Shown here in pieces: positions 17,144 through 24,420 of a stretch of DNA of 64,000 bases; position 1 is the first letter of the stretch; the number at the start of each line of letters is the position of its first letter. The notes below the pieces were generated by a model. It saw only the letters and a program-made list of their open reading frames with translations. It searched no databases and had not been told where the DNA came from. The DNA comes from Streptomyces olivaceoviridis. Its GTDB lineage: Bacteria; Actinomycetota; Actinomycetes; Streptomycetales; Streptomycetaceae. The stretch lies in contig NZ_BMUI01000024.1 of assembly GCF_014650115.1 (NCBI RefSeq), positions 50,081 to 114,080 on the forward strand, written 5' to 3'. Position numbers and translations under genes: made by a program.

Positions 17144-17618
17144 GCTGATTCGAACCCCCCGGAACGAATGAAAGAAAGACATGGGCGCCGCGCGGGCAGG
17201 GCGATGCGTCCGCCCCCTGTGCATGAACCGTGTGTGCCTCGTGCGGCGAGTGTGGAAAGACTAGGTCATGCCACTGACAAAAGCGCGCGGGCTCCGGAGT
17301 CGAGCGTGCGGACACCTGGGGCGACCGGGCACGGGCCGGGCGGGCGGAGGCGGACGGCCGCCGCGCGGTGACGCGATGGGTAGGGGCCGGCCGGGGACGC
17401 GCACGTGTGCCCCCTGCGCCTGTCACACGCCGCGGTGACCTGCGCGGACGCGACCGGCGTGGACGGCGGCACCGCTGCCGCGCCCGCCGCCGTCACCCCC
17501 GGGGGGGCCACTCGCGTCGGCGGTCCGGGAGCGCGGGGCGGTCCGTCCTCGGGGCCGCGCTCACGCGGCACCCGAGTGCCCTGACGCGCCGCCCCGGCCG
17601 CCCGCGCGTCCGTGGCCC
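17144..17618. other. 475-bp intergenic region without a supported gene
   Basis: This stretch contains the upstream region of the secreted propeller gene and then very GC-rich sequence. I find no ribosome-site-plus-frame combination worth calling and no clear repeats. Confidence 0.5.
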
Positions 17619-17813
17619 TCAGGGATTCGCCTGCTGGGCCGTCGTGGGCGCCGGGGTGGCGCCGGCCGCGCGGGCCGGGCCGGCGTTCGCCGCGAGGAGG
17701 AGGGTCGCGGCGGCGATGACGGCCGCGACGATCCCCCGTGCGGTGGAGGTTCGGCCGATCGGGCGGATGCGGGAGTGGGGCGGTGCGTAGGGTGCGGATG
17801 TACGTCCGGGCAC
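17619..17813 (-). CDS. Small secreted or membrane-anchored peptide
   Basis: 64 residues from GTG at 17813, with TGTGAGG six bases upstream. The basic head (PGRTSAPYAPPHSRIRPIG) is followed by one hydrophobic stretch (GIVAAVIAAATLLLAAN) and AGPARAAGATPAPTTA. This looks like a long signal peptide with a possible AxA cleavage site and only a short mature tail. It is divergent from an XRE-TPR regulator, and small exported peptides next to such regulators can be signals or targets. This pairing is an inference from position only. Confidence 0.5.
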   Translation of the reverse strand: MPGRTSAPYAPPHSRIRPIGRTSTARGIVAAVIAAATLLLAANAGPARAAGATPAPTTAQQANP

Positions 17814-17841
17814 GGCGACCTCACAACACAACAGCGGCGTG

Positions 17842-17855
17842 TTAAGCATGTTTAA
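17842..17855. promoter_or_regulatory. Near-palindrome between the small peptide and XRE-TPR genes
   Basis: TTAAGCATGTTTAA is palindromic at 12 of 14 positions and is followed at 17862-17868 by the related GTTTAAC. This AT-rich patch stands out in a 72 % G+C context and lies in the divergent promoter region, so it is a candidate operator for the XRE regulator or holds the -10 elements. Confidence 0.45.
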
Positions 17856-17928
17856 TTCGCCGTTTAACCTAGGGGCTGCCGGAGCGCAACGGCAAGGGGT
17901 GTCAGGCCAGTTGGGGGGAGCAGGCGGC

Positions 17929-19272
17929 ATGCGGGAGCGGGACGACCCGGAAGTCATCGGGCGGCGGGTACAACGGCTGCGCAATCAACGGGGGCTCACC
18001 CAGCGACAGCTGGCGGAGCCCGCGTACACACCCGCCTACATCTCCACCCTGGAGGCCGGGCGGGTCCGCGCCTCCGACGAGGCGTTGCGGCACATCGCGG
18101 ACCGGCTCGGGGTCGCGTTCGAGGAACTGGCCGTCGGCCGGCCCGCCCACCTCGCCACCGACCTGCGGCTGCGGCTCACCGAGGCCCAGCGGATCCTCGC
18201 CGACGGACGGGCCGAGGAGGCCGCCGCCCAGTACGCCGTGCTGCGTGCGGAGGCCGAGGCGCACGCGCTGGGGTGCGAGCACGCCGCCGCCCTGCTCGGG
18301 CTCGGGGAGTGCGCGCTGGAGACGGGGCAGTTGACCGCGGCGCGCGAGTACTTCGAGCAGGCCGAGGAACGGCTCGCCGACAAGACCCTGCCCGTCCGGG
18401 TGCCCGCCCTGCGCGGCCGGGCCGTCGCCCACTACCTCGCCGGTGAGCTCCGGTACGCCGTCTACCTCCTGGAGACCGCCCTCGACGAGCTGAACCGGGG
18501 CGGACTGCACGACCCCGACGCGCTCCTGCTGCTCTACGCCAGCATCATCGGCCCGTACATGGACATGGGCGCCCACGCCCGCGCCGCCCAGGCCGCCGAG
18601 CTGGCCCTCGCGCTCGCCCCGCAGGCCGGCGACCCCGCGCTGATCGCCCGGATGCACCGCTCGGTGGCCCGCACCCTGCTCGCCGAGGGCCGGGCCGCCG
18701 AGGCCGACGCCTCCCTGGCCAAGGCCGCCGAGCTGTACCGCCGGCTGAGCCTGCGCACCGAGCTGGCCAACTGCCACTGGATGCGCGGCTACGTCTGCGC
18801 CCAGAACGGCGAACTGGAGCGCGCCGAGGACGAGCTGCGCCAGGCGCACGCCATGCTGTCCCAGACCCGGGCCGCCCTGTACCGCAGCCAGGCCGCCGTC
18901 GAACTCGCCGACGTCCTGCACCGCCGGGGCAAGTCCGGGGAGGCCGCGGAACTGCTGGAGGGCGTCCTCGGGGACTTCTCCTCCGAGCGCGGCGCCGTGC
19001 ACGCCGCCGGCGCGCACCGCCTCCTCGGCATCATCGCCGAGGACGCCCGGGACACCGAGGCCGCCGAGGAGCACTACGTCCGCGCCCTCAGCCTGCTGGA
19101 ACGCGCGGGTGCCGCCGGCGACCTCGCCGACCTGTGCCGCCTCCTCGGCGACCTGTTCCGCCGTACGGGCCGCGTGGAGGCCGCCCTGGACGCCTACCGC
19201 ACCGGCCTCGGCCACCGCACCGCCCCCGGCACCACCACCCTCGGCGCGGCCCCCGCCCAGCCGCCGCTCTGA
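17929..19272 (+). CDS. XRE-family regulator with C-terminal tetratricopeptide repeats
   Basis: 447 residues from ATG at 17929 with GGGGGGAG eight bases upstream. Residues about 8-65 are a Cro/C1-type helix-turn-helix (IGRRVQRLRNQRGLTQRQLA, AYISTLEAGRVRASDEAL). The rest is a chain of Ala-rich TPR-like helices (ARAAQAAELALALAPQAGDP, RAEDELRQAHAMLSQTRAAL). This is the layout of Rap/Rgg/PlcR-like and other peptide-sensing regulators, but in Streptomyces most of these have unknown ligands. The adjacent divergent gene encodes a small exported peptide, which makes peptide sensing worth testing. Confidence 0.9.
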   Translation: MRERDDPEVIGRRVQRLRNQRGLTQRQLAEPAYTPAYISTLEAGRVRASDEALRHIADRLGVAFEELAVGRPAHLATDLRLRLTEAQRILADGRAEEAAAQYAVLRAEAEAHALGCEHAAALLGLGECALETGQLTAAREYFEQAEERLADKTLPVRVPALRGRAVAHYLAGELRYAVYLLETALDELNRGGLHDPDALLLLYASIIGPYMDMGAHARAAQAAELALALAPQAGDPALIARMHRSVARTLLAEGRAAEADASLAKAAELYRRLSLRTELANCHWMRGYVCAQNGELERAEDELRQAHAMLSQTRAALYRSQAAVELADVLHRRGKSGEAAELLEGVLGDFSSERGAVHAAGAHRLLGIIAEDARDTEAAEEHYVRALSLLERAGAAGDLADLCRLLGDLFRRTGRVEAALDAYRTGLGHRTAPGTTTLGAAPAQPPL

Positions 19273-19276
19273 GGCC

Positions 19277-20065
19277 TCACACCTGCGCCCGGCCCTGCTT
19301 GCGGATGTCGGCCAGGCGCAGGGCGCCGACCTGCACGGCCGCCTGGGTCGCACCGTTCGGTACGTCACCCAGGCCGCCGTTGGTCAGCGCGAACGCGTCC
19401 TCGCCGACCCGGACGGCGGCCACGTCCAGGGTGAGCAGGAACTCCTGTCCGTCGGACGTCGTACCGGCGAGGGTGACGCGCAGCCCCTGGCGGGCGTCGC
19501 CGACCTCGGGCAACGGGGCGTCCACGACCTGTACGTCCTCCACGAGCCCCAGCTCGGTGGTGGCCGTGAACCGCGCGCACCGCGCCGGCAGCGTCCGCAG
19601 CCACGCCAGCGCGGCGTCGACGTCCGCCGGGCGGCGGGCGCCGATCTGGTAGCGGAGCTGGGCGTCGGTGCCGGCGTCGTCCAGGCCGACGGCGACGCGC
19701 GCCGGTCCGCCGAGCAGTTCGTCGCTGTACAGGGCGTCCAGCAGCCGCTGGCACTCCCCGGCCGTGGTGCGCGCCTTCAGCAGCCCGTCGTGCCAGGTGG
19801 CCGCGCCGCGCGTGGCGATCCAGGGATCGCCGAGGTCGGTCTGGGTGATCAGCGCGGCCTGCGCCTGCGCGTCGCTGAGCGAGGCACCGCCGGTCGGCGC
19901 GGACGTCCTGGGTGTCGGGGCCGGCCGGTCGAGCGTGGGCAGCGGGTAGGGCGCGCTCTCCGGGTGCTCCAGGCCGAGGGCCGCGCAGCCGCCGGCGATC
20001 AGCAACCCGGAGCCGATCAGGCAGAGGACGACGGCACGGGGGAGGTGGGGTATCTCGGGGGACAT
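19277..20065 (-). CDS. Putative lipoprotein
   Basis: 262 residues from ATG at 20065. A lipoprotein signal peptide is visible with lipobox LIAGGC (Cys27). The mature part has a Pro/Thr linker and then a compact domain (LSDAQAQAALITQTDLGDPW, WLRTLPARCARFTATTELG) like the sensor-type lipoproteins common in actinomycetes. It should be tethered outside the membrane. The ligand is unknown. It is convergent with the XRE-TPR gene (4-base gap) and divergent from the threonyl-tRNA synthetase leader. Confidence 0.8.
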   Translation of the reverse strand: MSPEIPHLPRAVVLCLIGSGLLIAGGCAALGLEHPESAPYPLPTLDRPAPTPRTSAPTGGASLSDAQAQAALITQTDLGDPWIATRGAATWHDGLLKARTTAGECQRLLDALYSDELLGGPARVAVGLDDAGTDAQLRYQIGARRPADVDAALAWLRTLPARCARFTATTELGLVEDVQVVDAPLPEVGDARQGLRVTLAGTTSDGQEFLLTLDVAAVRVGEDAFALTNGGLGDVPNGATQAAVQVGALRLADIRKQGRAQV

Positions 20066-20212
20066 CGGTGCCTCCTGGGCAGCGTGCGGCCGGGGTGCCT
20101 GGTCTCACGGCACCACCGCCCTGACCTGCGCACCAGCGCTCCGGGCCGTACGGGTGAGGGGGCGCGGAAAATCCGTGGCCCGGTCCCCGCGGGGGGCGGT
20201 ACGGTGCCGTCC

Positions 20213-20275
20213 ATGCAGCGCGCCCGCCTGTGCCCGTCGAGCACGACGACGCCGGAGACCGTCCCGGCGCGCTGA
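20213..20275 (+). CDS. Threonine-rich leader peptide upstream of the ThrRS gene (candidate attenuator)
   Basis: A 20-codon frame, MQRARLCPSSTTTPETVPAR, ends at TGA 20275. It has three consecutive threonine codons (ACG ACG ACG at 20243-20251) plus a fourth (ACC at 20258). It ends 15 bases before a very strong hairpin and 89 bases before the start of a threonyl-tRNA synthetase gene. This is the classic layout of ribosome-mediated transcription attenuation, in which stalling at codons for a scarce aminoacyl-tRNA lets transcription continue. The ribosome site is weak (GGGGGGCGGT at 20191-20200, 12 bases away). The role is inferred from content and position. Confidence 0.6.
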   Translation: MQRARLCPSSTTTPETVPAR

Positions 20276-20290
20276 CACCTGACCAGCACC

Positions 20291-20320
20291 GAAGCCCCGG
20301 GGCGCACGCCCCGGGGCTTC
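20291..20320 (+). terminator. Attenuator-type hairpin between leader peptide and ThrRS gene
   Basis: GAAGCCCCGGGGC (20291-20303) pairs perfectly with 20308-20320 across a GCAC loop, and GCAC at 20286 can pair with GTGC at 20324. The stem lies inside the 5' region of the ThrRS gene, not after any gene, since the upstream lipoprotein gene runs the other way. A competing short pairing between 20262-20267 (UCCCGG) and 20297-20302 is possible but weak. Confidence 0.65.
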
Positions 20321-20364
20321 GTCGTGCACCGGGGACCCGCGCCTCCCGCACCGAGGAGACCCGG

Positions 20365-21591
20365 ATGAACGACAAGCTGCCCGACCACCGCCGTCTCGGC
20401 CGTGAACTCGGCCTCTTCGACACCGACCCCCTGATGGGCGCCGGCCTGCCCTACTGGCTGCCCGACGGGGCCGTCGTCCGGCACACCCTGGAGGAGTACG
20501 TCCGGGACGCCGAACGCCGGGCCGGCTACCGGCACGTGTACTCGCCCGCGCTCGGCAAACGGGAGCTGTACGAGATCTCCGGGCACTGGGACCACTACCG
20601 CGACGACATGTACCCGCCGATGCGGCTCGGCGCCGAGGAGGTCGTCCTGCGGCCCAGCCTCTGCCCCCACCACGCCCTGATCTACCGCTCCCGCTCCCGC
20701 AGCTACCGCGAACTCCCCCTGCGCATCGCCGAACTGGGCGCCATGCACCGCGCCGAGCTGTCCGGCGTGCTCGGCGGCCTGACCCGGGTCCGCGCCATCC
20801 ACCTCAACGACGCGCACGTCTTCTGCACCCTGGACCAGGCGGTGGCCGAAGCCCGCGCCGCCCTGGAGCTGATCGCCCGCGCCCACGCCGACCTCGGCAT
20901 CGAGGCCGTACGCCACCGGCTCTCGCTGCCCGGCGCGGGCGGCAAGTACGTCGCCGACCCGGAGCTGTGGCGCCGGGCGACCGGACTGCTGCGGGAGGTC
21001 CTCGCCGGGGCCGGGGTGGCGTACCAGGAGGCGGAGGGCGAGGCCGCGTTCTACGGCCCGAAGATCGACGTGCAGATCGCGGACCCGGCGGGCCGCGAGT
21101 CCACCCTGTCCACCGTGCAGATCGACTTCCACCAGCCCGCCCGCTTCGACCTGCGCTACATCGGCGCCGACGGCGCGAGGCACCGGCCGGTGATGGTGCA
21201 CCGCAGCATCATCGGCAGCGTGGAGCGGGCCGTGGCCCACCTCGTCGAGACCCACGGCGGTGCGTTCCCGGCCTGGCTGGCCCCCGTCCAGCTGACCGTG
21301 CTGCCGGTGGCGGAGGAGCAGACCGGGGCGGCGGCGGCGCTGGTCCGCGAGGCGACCGCGCTGGGCCTGCGCGCCGAACTGGCCGGTCCCGGGGAGGGCA
21401 CCCTGGGCGCCCGGATCCGCGCGGCCCGCCTGGTGCCGTACCAGGCGGTGATCGGTGCCCGGGAGGCGGACGCCGGGCTGGCCGCCGTACGCCTGCGGGA
21501 CGGCCGCCGACCCGGTCCGCTGCCCGCCGCCGAACTCCTGCGGCGCGTCACCGGACGGGTGGCGGGGCGCGGGACCGGGCTCTGGGACTGA
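20365..21591 (+). CDS. thrS: Threonyl-tRNA synthetase lacking TGS and editing domains
   Basis: 408 residues from ATG at 20365 with GAGGAG seven bases upstream. It contains only the class II catalytic core and the anticodon-binding domain. The three zinc ligands that bind threonine are present: Cys100 (RPSLCPHH), His151 (NDAHVF) and His279 (VMVHRS), with the motif 3 region following (GSVERAVAHL). Bacterial ThrRS usually has about 640 residues with N-terminal TGS and HxxxH editing domains; both are absent and the protein starts at the catalytic domain. Streptomyces normally has a full-length thrS elsewhere, so this is probably a second, inducible enzyme. It could serve under threonine stress or inhibition of the main enzyme. 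Without editing it may mischarge serine. Confidence 0.9.
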   Translation: MNDKLPDHRRLGRELGLFDTDPLMGAGLPYWLPDGAVVRHTLEEYVRDAERRAGYRHVYSPALGKRELYEISGHWDHYRDDMYPPMRLGAEEVVLRPSLCPHHALIYRSRSRSYRELPLRIAELGAMHRAELSGVLGGLTRVRAIHLNDAHVFCTLDQAVAEARAALELIARAHADLGIEAVRHRLSLPGAGGKYVADPELWRRATGLLREVLAGAGVAYQEAEGEAAFYGPKIDVQIADPAGRESTLSTVQIDFHQPARFDLRYIGADGARHRPVMVHRSIIGSVERAVAHLVETHGGAFPAWLAPVQLTVLPVAEEQTGAAAALVREATALGLRAELAGPGEGTLGARIRAARLVPYQAVIGAREADAGLAAVRLRDGRRPGPLPAAELLRRVTGRVAGRGTGLWD

Positions 21592-21639
21592 TCCCGGGCC
21601 GGGACTGATCTAAGGTCGGCACGACGGAAGGAGTCCGCC

Positions 21640-22602
21640 GTGGACGGTCAGCCCATACCCGTGATCATCGACTGCGACACCGGCGTCGACGACGCCCTGG
21701 CCCTGCTGTTCGCCGTGCGCCACCCGGGACTCGACCTCCGGGCGGTGACCTGCGTGGCCGGGAACACCGACGTGGACGGGGTGGTCCGCAACACCCTCAC
21801 CGTGCTGGAGCAGGCGGGCGCCCCCGACATCCCGGTGGCCCGGGGTGCCGAGCGCCCGCTGCTGGAGCCGGCCCGTCCGGCCCCGGTGCACGGCGTCGAC
21901 GGCATGGGCGACCTGGGCCTGCCCGCGCCCACCCGGACCCCGGTGGCCGTCGACGCCGTCACCCTCCTGCACCGGGAGATCCTGGCCTCCCCGCGCCCGG
22001 TGACGCTGATCCCGACCGCGCCGCTCACCAACATCGCCCTGCTGCTGCGCACCCACCCCGAGGTGACCCGGAACATCGAGCGGATCGTGTTCATGGGCGG
22101 GGCGGTGGCGACCGGGAACGCCACGCCGGTCGCGGAGTTCAACGTCTGGCACGACCCGGAGGCGGCGGCGATCCTGCTGACCGCCGGGGTGCCGATCACC
22201 ATGTACGGCCTCGACGTCTTCCAGCAGGTCGTGGTGGACAGCGGTGAGGTGCACCGGCTGCGCGCGAGCGGTGAGCCCGGCACCCGCCTGGCCGGCGAGT
22301 TGCTCGCCCACCGGCCGGCCCACCAGGGCGAGCCGCCCCAGGCGGAGGAGGCGGGCGGCCTCGGCGACGCGGGCGCGGTGTGCGCGGTCGCCGACCCGCA
22401 GGGCATCACCACCCGCCTGCTCCCGGTCGAGGTCTCCCTCGCCCCGGGCCCCGCCCGGGGCCAGACCGTCGTCGACCGCCGCCCCCACCCCGGCGAGTCC
22501 GAGATCCACGAGGGCGGTCGCGAACGCGCCCTGGTGGACGTGGCGTTGGAGGTGGACGCCGACCGTTACGTGAAGCTGTACCTGGAGACGGTCGCGCGCT
22601 AG
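21640..22602 (+). CDS. Nucleoside hydrolase (inosine/uridine-preferring family)
   Basis: 320 residues from GTG at 21640 with GGAAGGAG upstream. The signature calcium/ribose site DCDTGVDDA is at residues 10-18, the TNIALLLRTHPE and FMGGA motifs follow, and EFNVWHDPEA supplies the ribose-binding Asn/Glu. It would split nucleosides into base and ribose for purine or pyrimidine salvage. At the late metal/active-site motif, usually HDPLAV, this protein has GDAGAV (about residue 241): the calcium-binding Asp is kept and the His that acts as acid in inosine-uridine hydrolases is not. Substrate preference is therefore open. Confidence 0.9.
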   Translation: MDGQPIPVIIDCDTGVDDALALLFAVRHPGLDLRAVTCVAGNTDVDGVVRNTLTVLEQAGAPDIPVARGAERPLLEPARPAPVHGVDGMGDLGLPAPTRTPVAVDAVTLLHREILASPRPVTLIPTAPLTNIALLLRTHPEVTRNIERIVFMGGAVATGNATPVAEFNVWHDPEAAAILLTAGVPITMYGLDVFQQVVVDSGEVHRLRASGEPGTRLAGELLAHRPAHQGEPPQAEEAGGLGDAGAVCAVADPQGITTRLLPVEVSLAPGPARGQTVVDRRPHPGESEIHEGGRERALVDVALEVDADRYVKLYLETVAR

Positions 22603-22617
22603 ACAGGACCTGGCCGG

Positions 22618-23700
22618 CTACTCGGCGGCGGACGGGGAGACCGCCCAGCGCTCCTCCACCCGGGCGACCTTCCAGTACGCCAGCGCCGCCGCCCACACCA
22701 GCACGAACAGGCCGACGATGAGGTAGCCGACGTTGTCCAGGTCGAGGCCGGCGATCCAGCCGGTGATGTCGTCGTGCAGGCCGAACTTCTCGTGCAGGAC
22801 GCCGACCAGCTCGATGGTGCCGATGAAGAAGGCGACGGCGATGGACAGGCCGGTGATGGCGAGGTTGTAGAAGACCTTGCGGACCGGGTTGGAGAACGCC
22901 CACTGGTAGGCGAAGTTCATGAAGGTGCCGTCGAGGGTGTCGAACAGGCTCATCCCGGCGGCGAAGAGCAGGGGCAGGCAGAGGATCGCGTACCAGGGCA
23001 GTCCCGCCGCCGCGCCCGAGCCCGCCATCACCATCAGCGTCACCTCGGTGGCCGTGTCGAAGCCCAGGCCGAAGAGGAAGCCGAGCGGGTACATCTGCCC
23101 GGGGCGGGAGACGGACTTCGTCAGCCGGCCGAGGACGCGGTTCATGAACCCCCGCGAGTCCAGGTGAGCTTCCAGCTCCCTCTCGTCGAACGCGCCCGCG
23201 CGCATCGCCCGGAAGACCTTCAGGATGCCCACCAGGGCGACCAGGTTCAGGGCGGCGATGAGGTAGAGGAACGTGCCGGAGACCGTCGTGCCGAGGAAGC
23301 CGAGCACCTGGTGGGTGGTGGAGCCCTCGTTCATGACCTTCCCGGCCAGTGAGGTGCCGCCCGCGATCAGCAGCGCGAGCAGCACCACCACGCTGGAGTG
23401 GCCCAGCGCGAACCAGAACCCGACCGACACCGGCCGCTTGCCGTCGGCCATCAGCTTGCGGGTGGTGTTGTCGATCGCCGCGATGTGGTCGGCGTCGAAG
23501 GCGTGCCGCATGCCGAGGGTGTAGGCCGTGACACCGAGCCCGACCCCGAAGACATCGGGGCCCACCTTGTAGTGCTCGGGCGCGACGAGGACGTAGAGGA
23601 TCCCGAACGCGACGACGTGCAGGGCGACGATCACCGCCAACAGCCCCACCGTCTTGACGGTGTCCTCACGTCGCCAGCGGAAAGACGCGGCATCAGCCAT
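22618..23700 (-). CDS. NiCoT-family nickel/cobalt permease, probably cobalt
   Basis: 360 residues from ATG at 23700 with GGAGC nine bases upstream. Eight hydrophobic segments are seen. The family signature in helix II, HAFDADHIAAIDN, is intact, with LGHSSVVVLLALL, FLFGLGFDTATEV and LFAAGMSLFDTLDGTFM as the other conserved blocks. NiCoT proteins import Ni(II) and/or Co(II) with high affinity. The mRNA leader contains a cobalamin riboswitch, which points to cobalt for B12 synthesis as the transported metal. A divergent ArsR-type repressor suggests a second, metal-level control. Confidence 0.93.
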   Translation of the reverse strand: MADAASFRWRREDTVKTVGLLAVIVALHVVAFGILYVLVAPEHYKVGPDVFGVGLGVTAYTLGMRHAFDADHIAAIDNTTRKLMADGKRPVSVGFWFALGHSSVVVLLALLIAGGTSLAGKVMNEGSTTHQVLGFLGTTVSGTFLYLIAALNLVALVGILKVFRAMRAGAFDERELEAHLDSRGFMNRVLGRLTKSVSRPGQMYPLGFLFGLGFDTATEVTLMVMAGSGAAAGLPWYAILCLPLLFAAGMSLFDTLDGTFMNFAYQWAFSNPVRKVFYNLAITGLSIAVAFFIGTIELVGVLHEKFGLHDDITGWIAGLDLDNVGYLIVGLFVLVWAAALAYWKVARVEERWAVSPSAAE

Positions 23701-23743
23701 CAGTTCACGCTCCAGCACCTCGTGGATCACTTCGTGAGCTGCC

Positions 23744-23912
23744 GTGGCCGGTCTCCTGGCTTACGGGTCGTGCGTCCGCCGTCCCTGCCTTCCCGGTCTG
23801 CGACCAGTGGCCCGGCGGTGCCGGACGGAACGGGAACTCCCCGATCACAGTGGCGAGGGCCGCGTCGACCTTCCATCGACTTCCCGAACACCACGGCCCG
23901 CCCACCGTAGAG
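23744..23912 (-). promoter_or_regulatory. Cobalamin (B12) riboswitch upstream of the Ni/Co permease
   Basis: Read on the minus strand the leader has the conserved order of an adenosylcobalamin riboswitch. It starts with the 5' element GGGAAGTCGATGGAAGGTCG, then GCCACTGTGATCGGG, then GCCACTGG and GACCGGGAAGGC. It ends with the B12 box AAGCCAGGAGACCGGCC at 23744-23760. The box lies about 45 bases from the ATG. Cobalamin binding is known to repress such genes by masking the ribosome site or by termination. The exact 5' boundary is approximate. Confidence 0.92.
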
Positions 23913-23930
23913 GGGCACGCGGTTTCCTGC

Positions 23931-23954
23931 ATAGCTGCGTACCTGCGCAGGTAT
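23931..23954. promoter_or_regulatory. ArsR/SmtB-type operator candidate between permease and regulator genes
   Basis: A 24-bp imperfect palindrome of the form ATA-n-CTGCG-n6-CGCAG-n-TAT (nine of twelve pairs match) contains a perfect inner palindrome TACCTGCGCAGGTA at 23940-23953. Length and ATA/TAT ends fit ArsR/SmtB operators. It lies 36 bases before the ArsR gene and just upstream of the riboswitch leader, so it could act on both promoters. Confidence 0.65.
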
Positions 23955-23990
23955 CGAAGATCACAAACAGGGGCCTGCCAGACTGGCCCC

Positions 23991-24341
23991 ATGCATCTCG
24001 TGCCTGCCGACCGAGCCGACCGTCGTTCCATCGACGGGCACCGGGTGTGCGAGGCGATCGCCGCCATCGGTGAGACGGGGCGCCTGCGCACCTGGGCCGA
24101 CCGCTTCTCGCTGCTCGCCGACGCCAACCGGCTGGCGCTGCTGGTCGCGCTGCACCGTACCGGGCCGCTCGCCGTGTCGGATCTCGCCATCGCCACGGGG
24201 ATGAACGACCCCGCCGTCTCCCAGGCCCTGCGGCTGCTGCGGGCGGCCGGGGTCGTCGCGGGGGAGAAGGAGGGGCGCGTGGTGCGGTACAGGGTGGTGG
24301 ACGAGGACGTCCGGGGGCTCTTGGAGCACTGCGTCGGCTGA
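23991..24341 (+). CDS. ArsR/SmtB-family metal-responsive repressor
   Basis: 116 residues from ATG at 23991. The winged helix is clear: FSLLADANRLALLVALHRTG, VSDLAIATGMNDPAVSQALR (recognition helix) and GRVVRYRVVDEDVRGLLEHC. Family members leave their operator when metal binds. Possible ligands visible here are His2, His17 and Cys20 near the N-terminus, plus Asp104 and His113-Cys114 at the C-terminus. This is reminiscent of NmtR/KmtR-type Ni/Co sensors, but the exact site cannot be assigned. Its position opposite a cobalt/nickel importer suggests it controls metal uptake. Confidence 0.9.
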   Translation: MHLVPADRADRRSIDGHRVCEAIAAIGETGRLRTWADRFSLLADANRLALLVALHRTGPLAVSDLAIATGMNDPAVSQALRLLRAAGVVAGEKEGRVVRYRVVDEDVRGLLEHCVG

Positions 24342-24420
24342 ACGGCCGTACAGGGTTCCCTTTCCGGGCAATGTGGACAGATACAGATTCCGTACCGTCG
24401 TCCGTCCCCTGGGAGCCCGT

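Noticed and set aside
17135..17165. tRNA T-arm-like string (GGTTCGAATC on the minus strand)
   Set aside because: No acceptor, D or anticodon stems fit around it; it overlaps the start of the secreted propeller gene.
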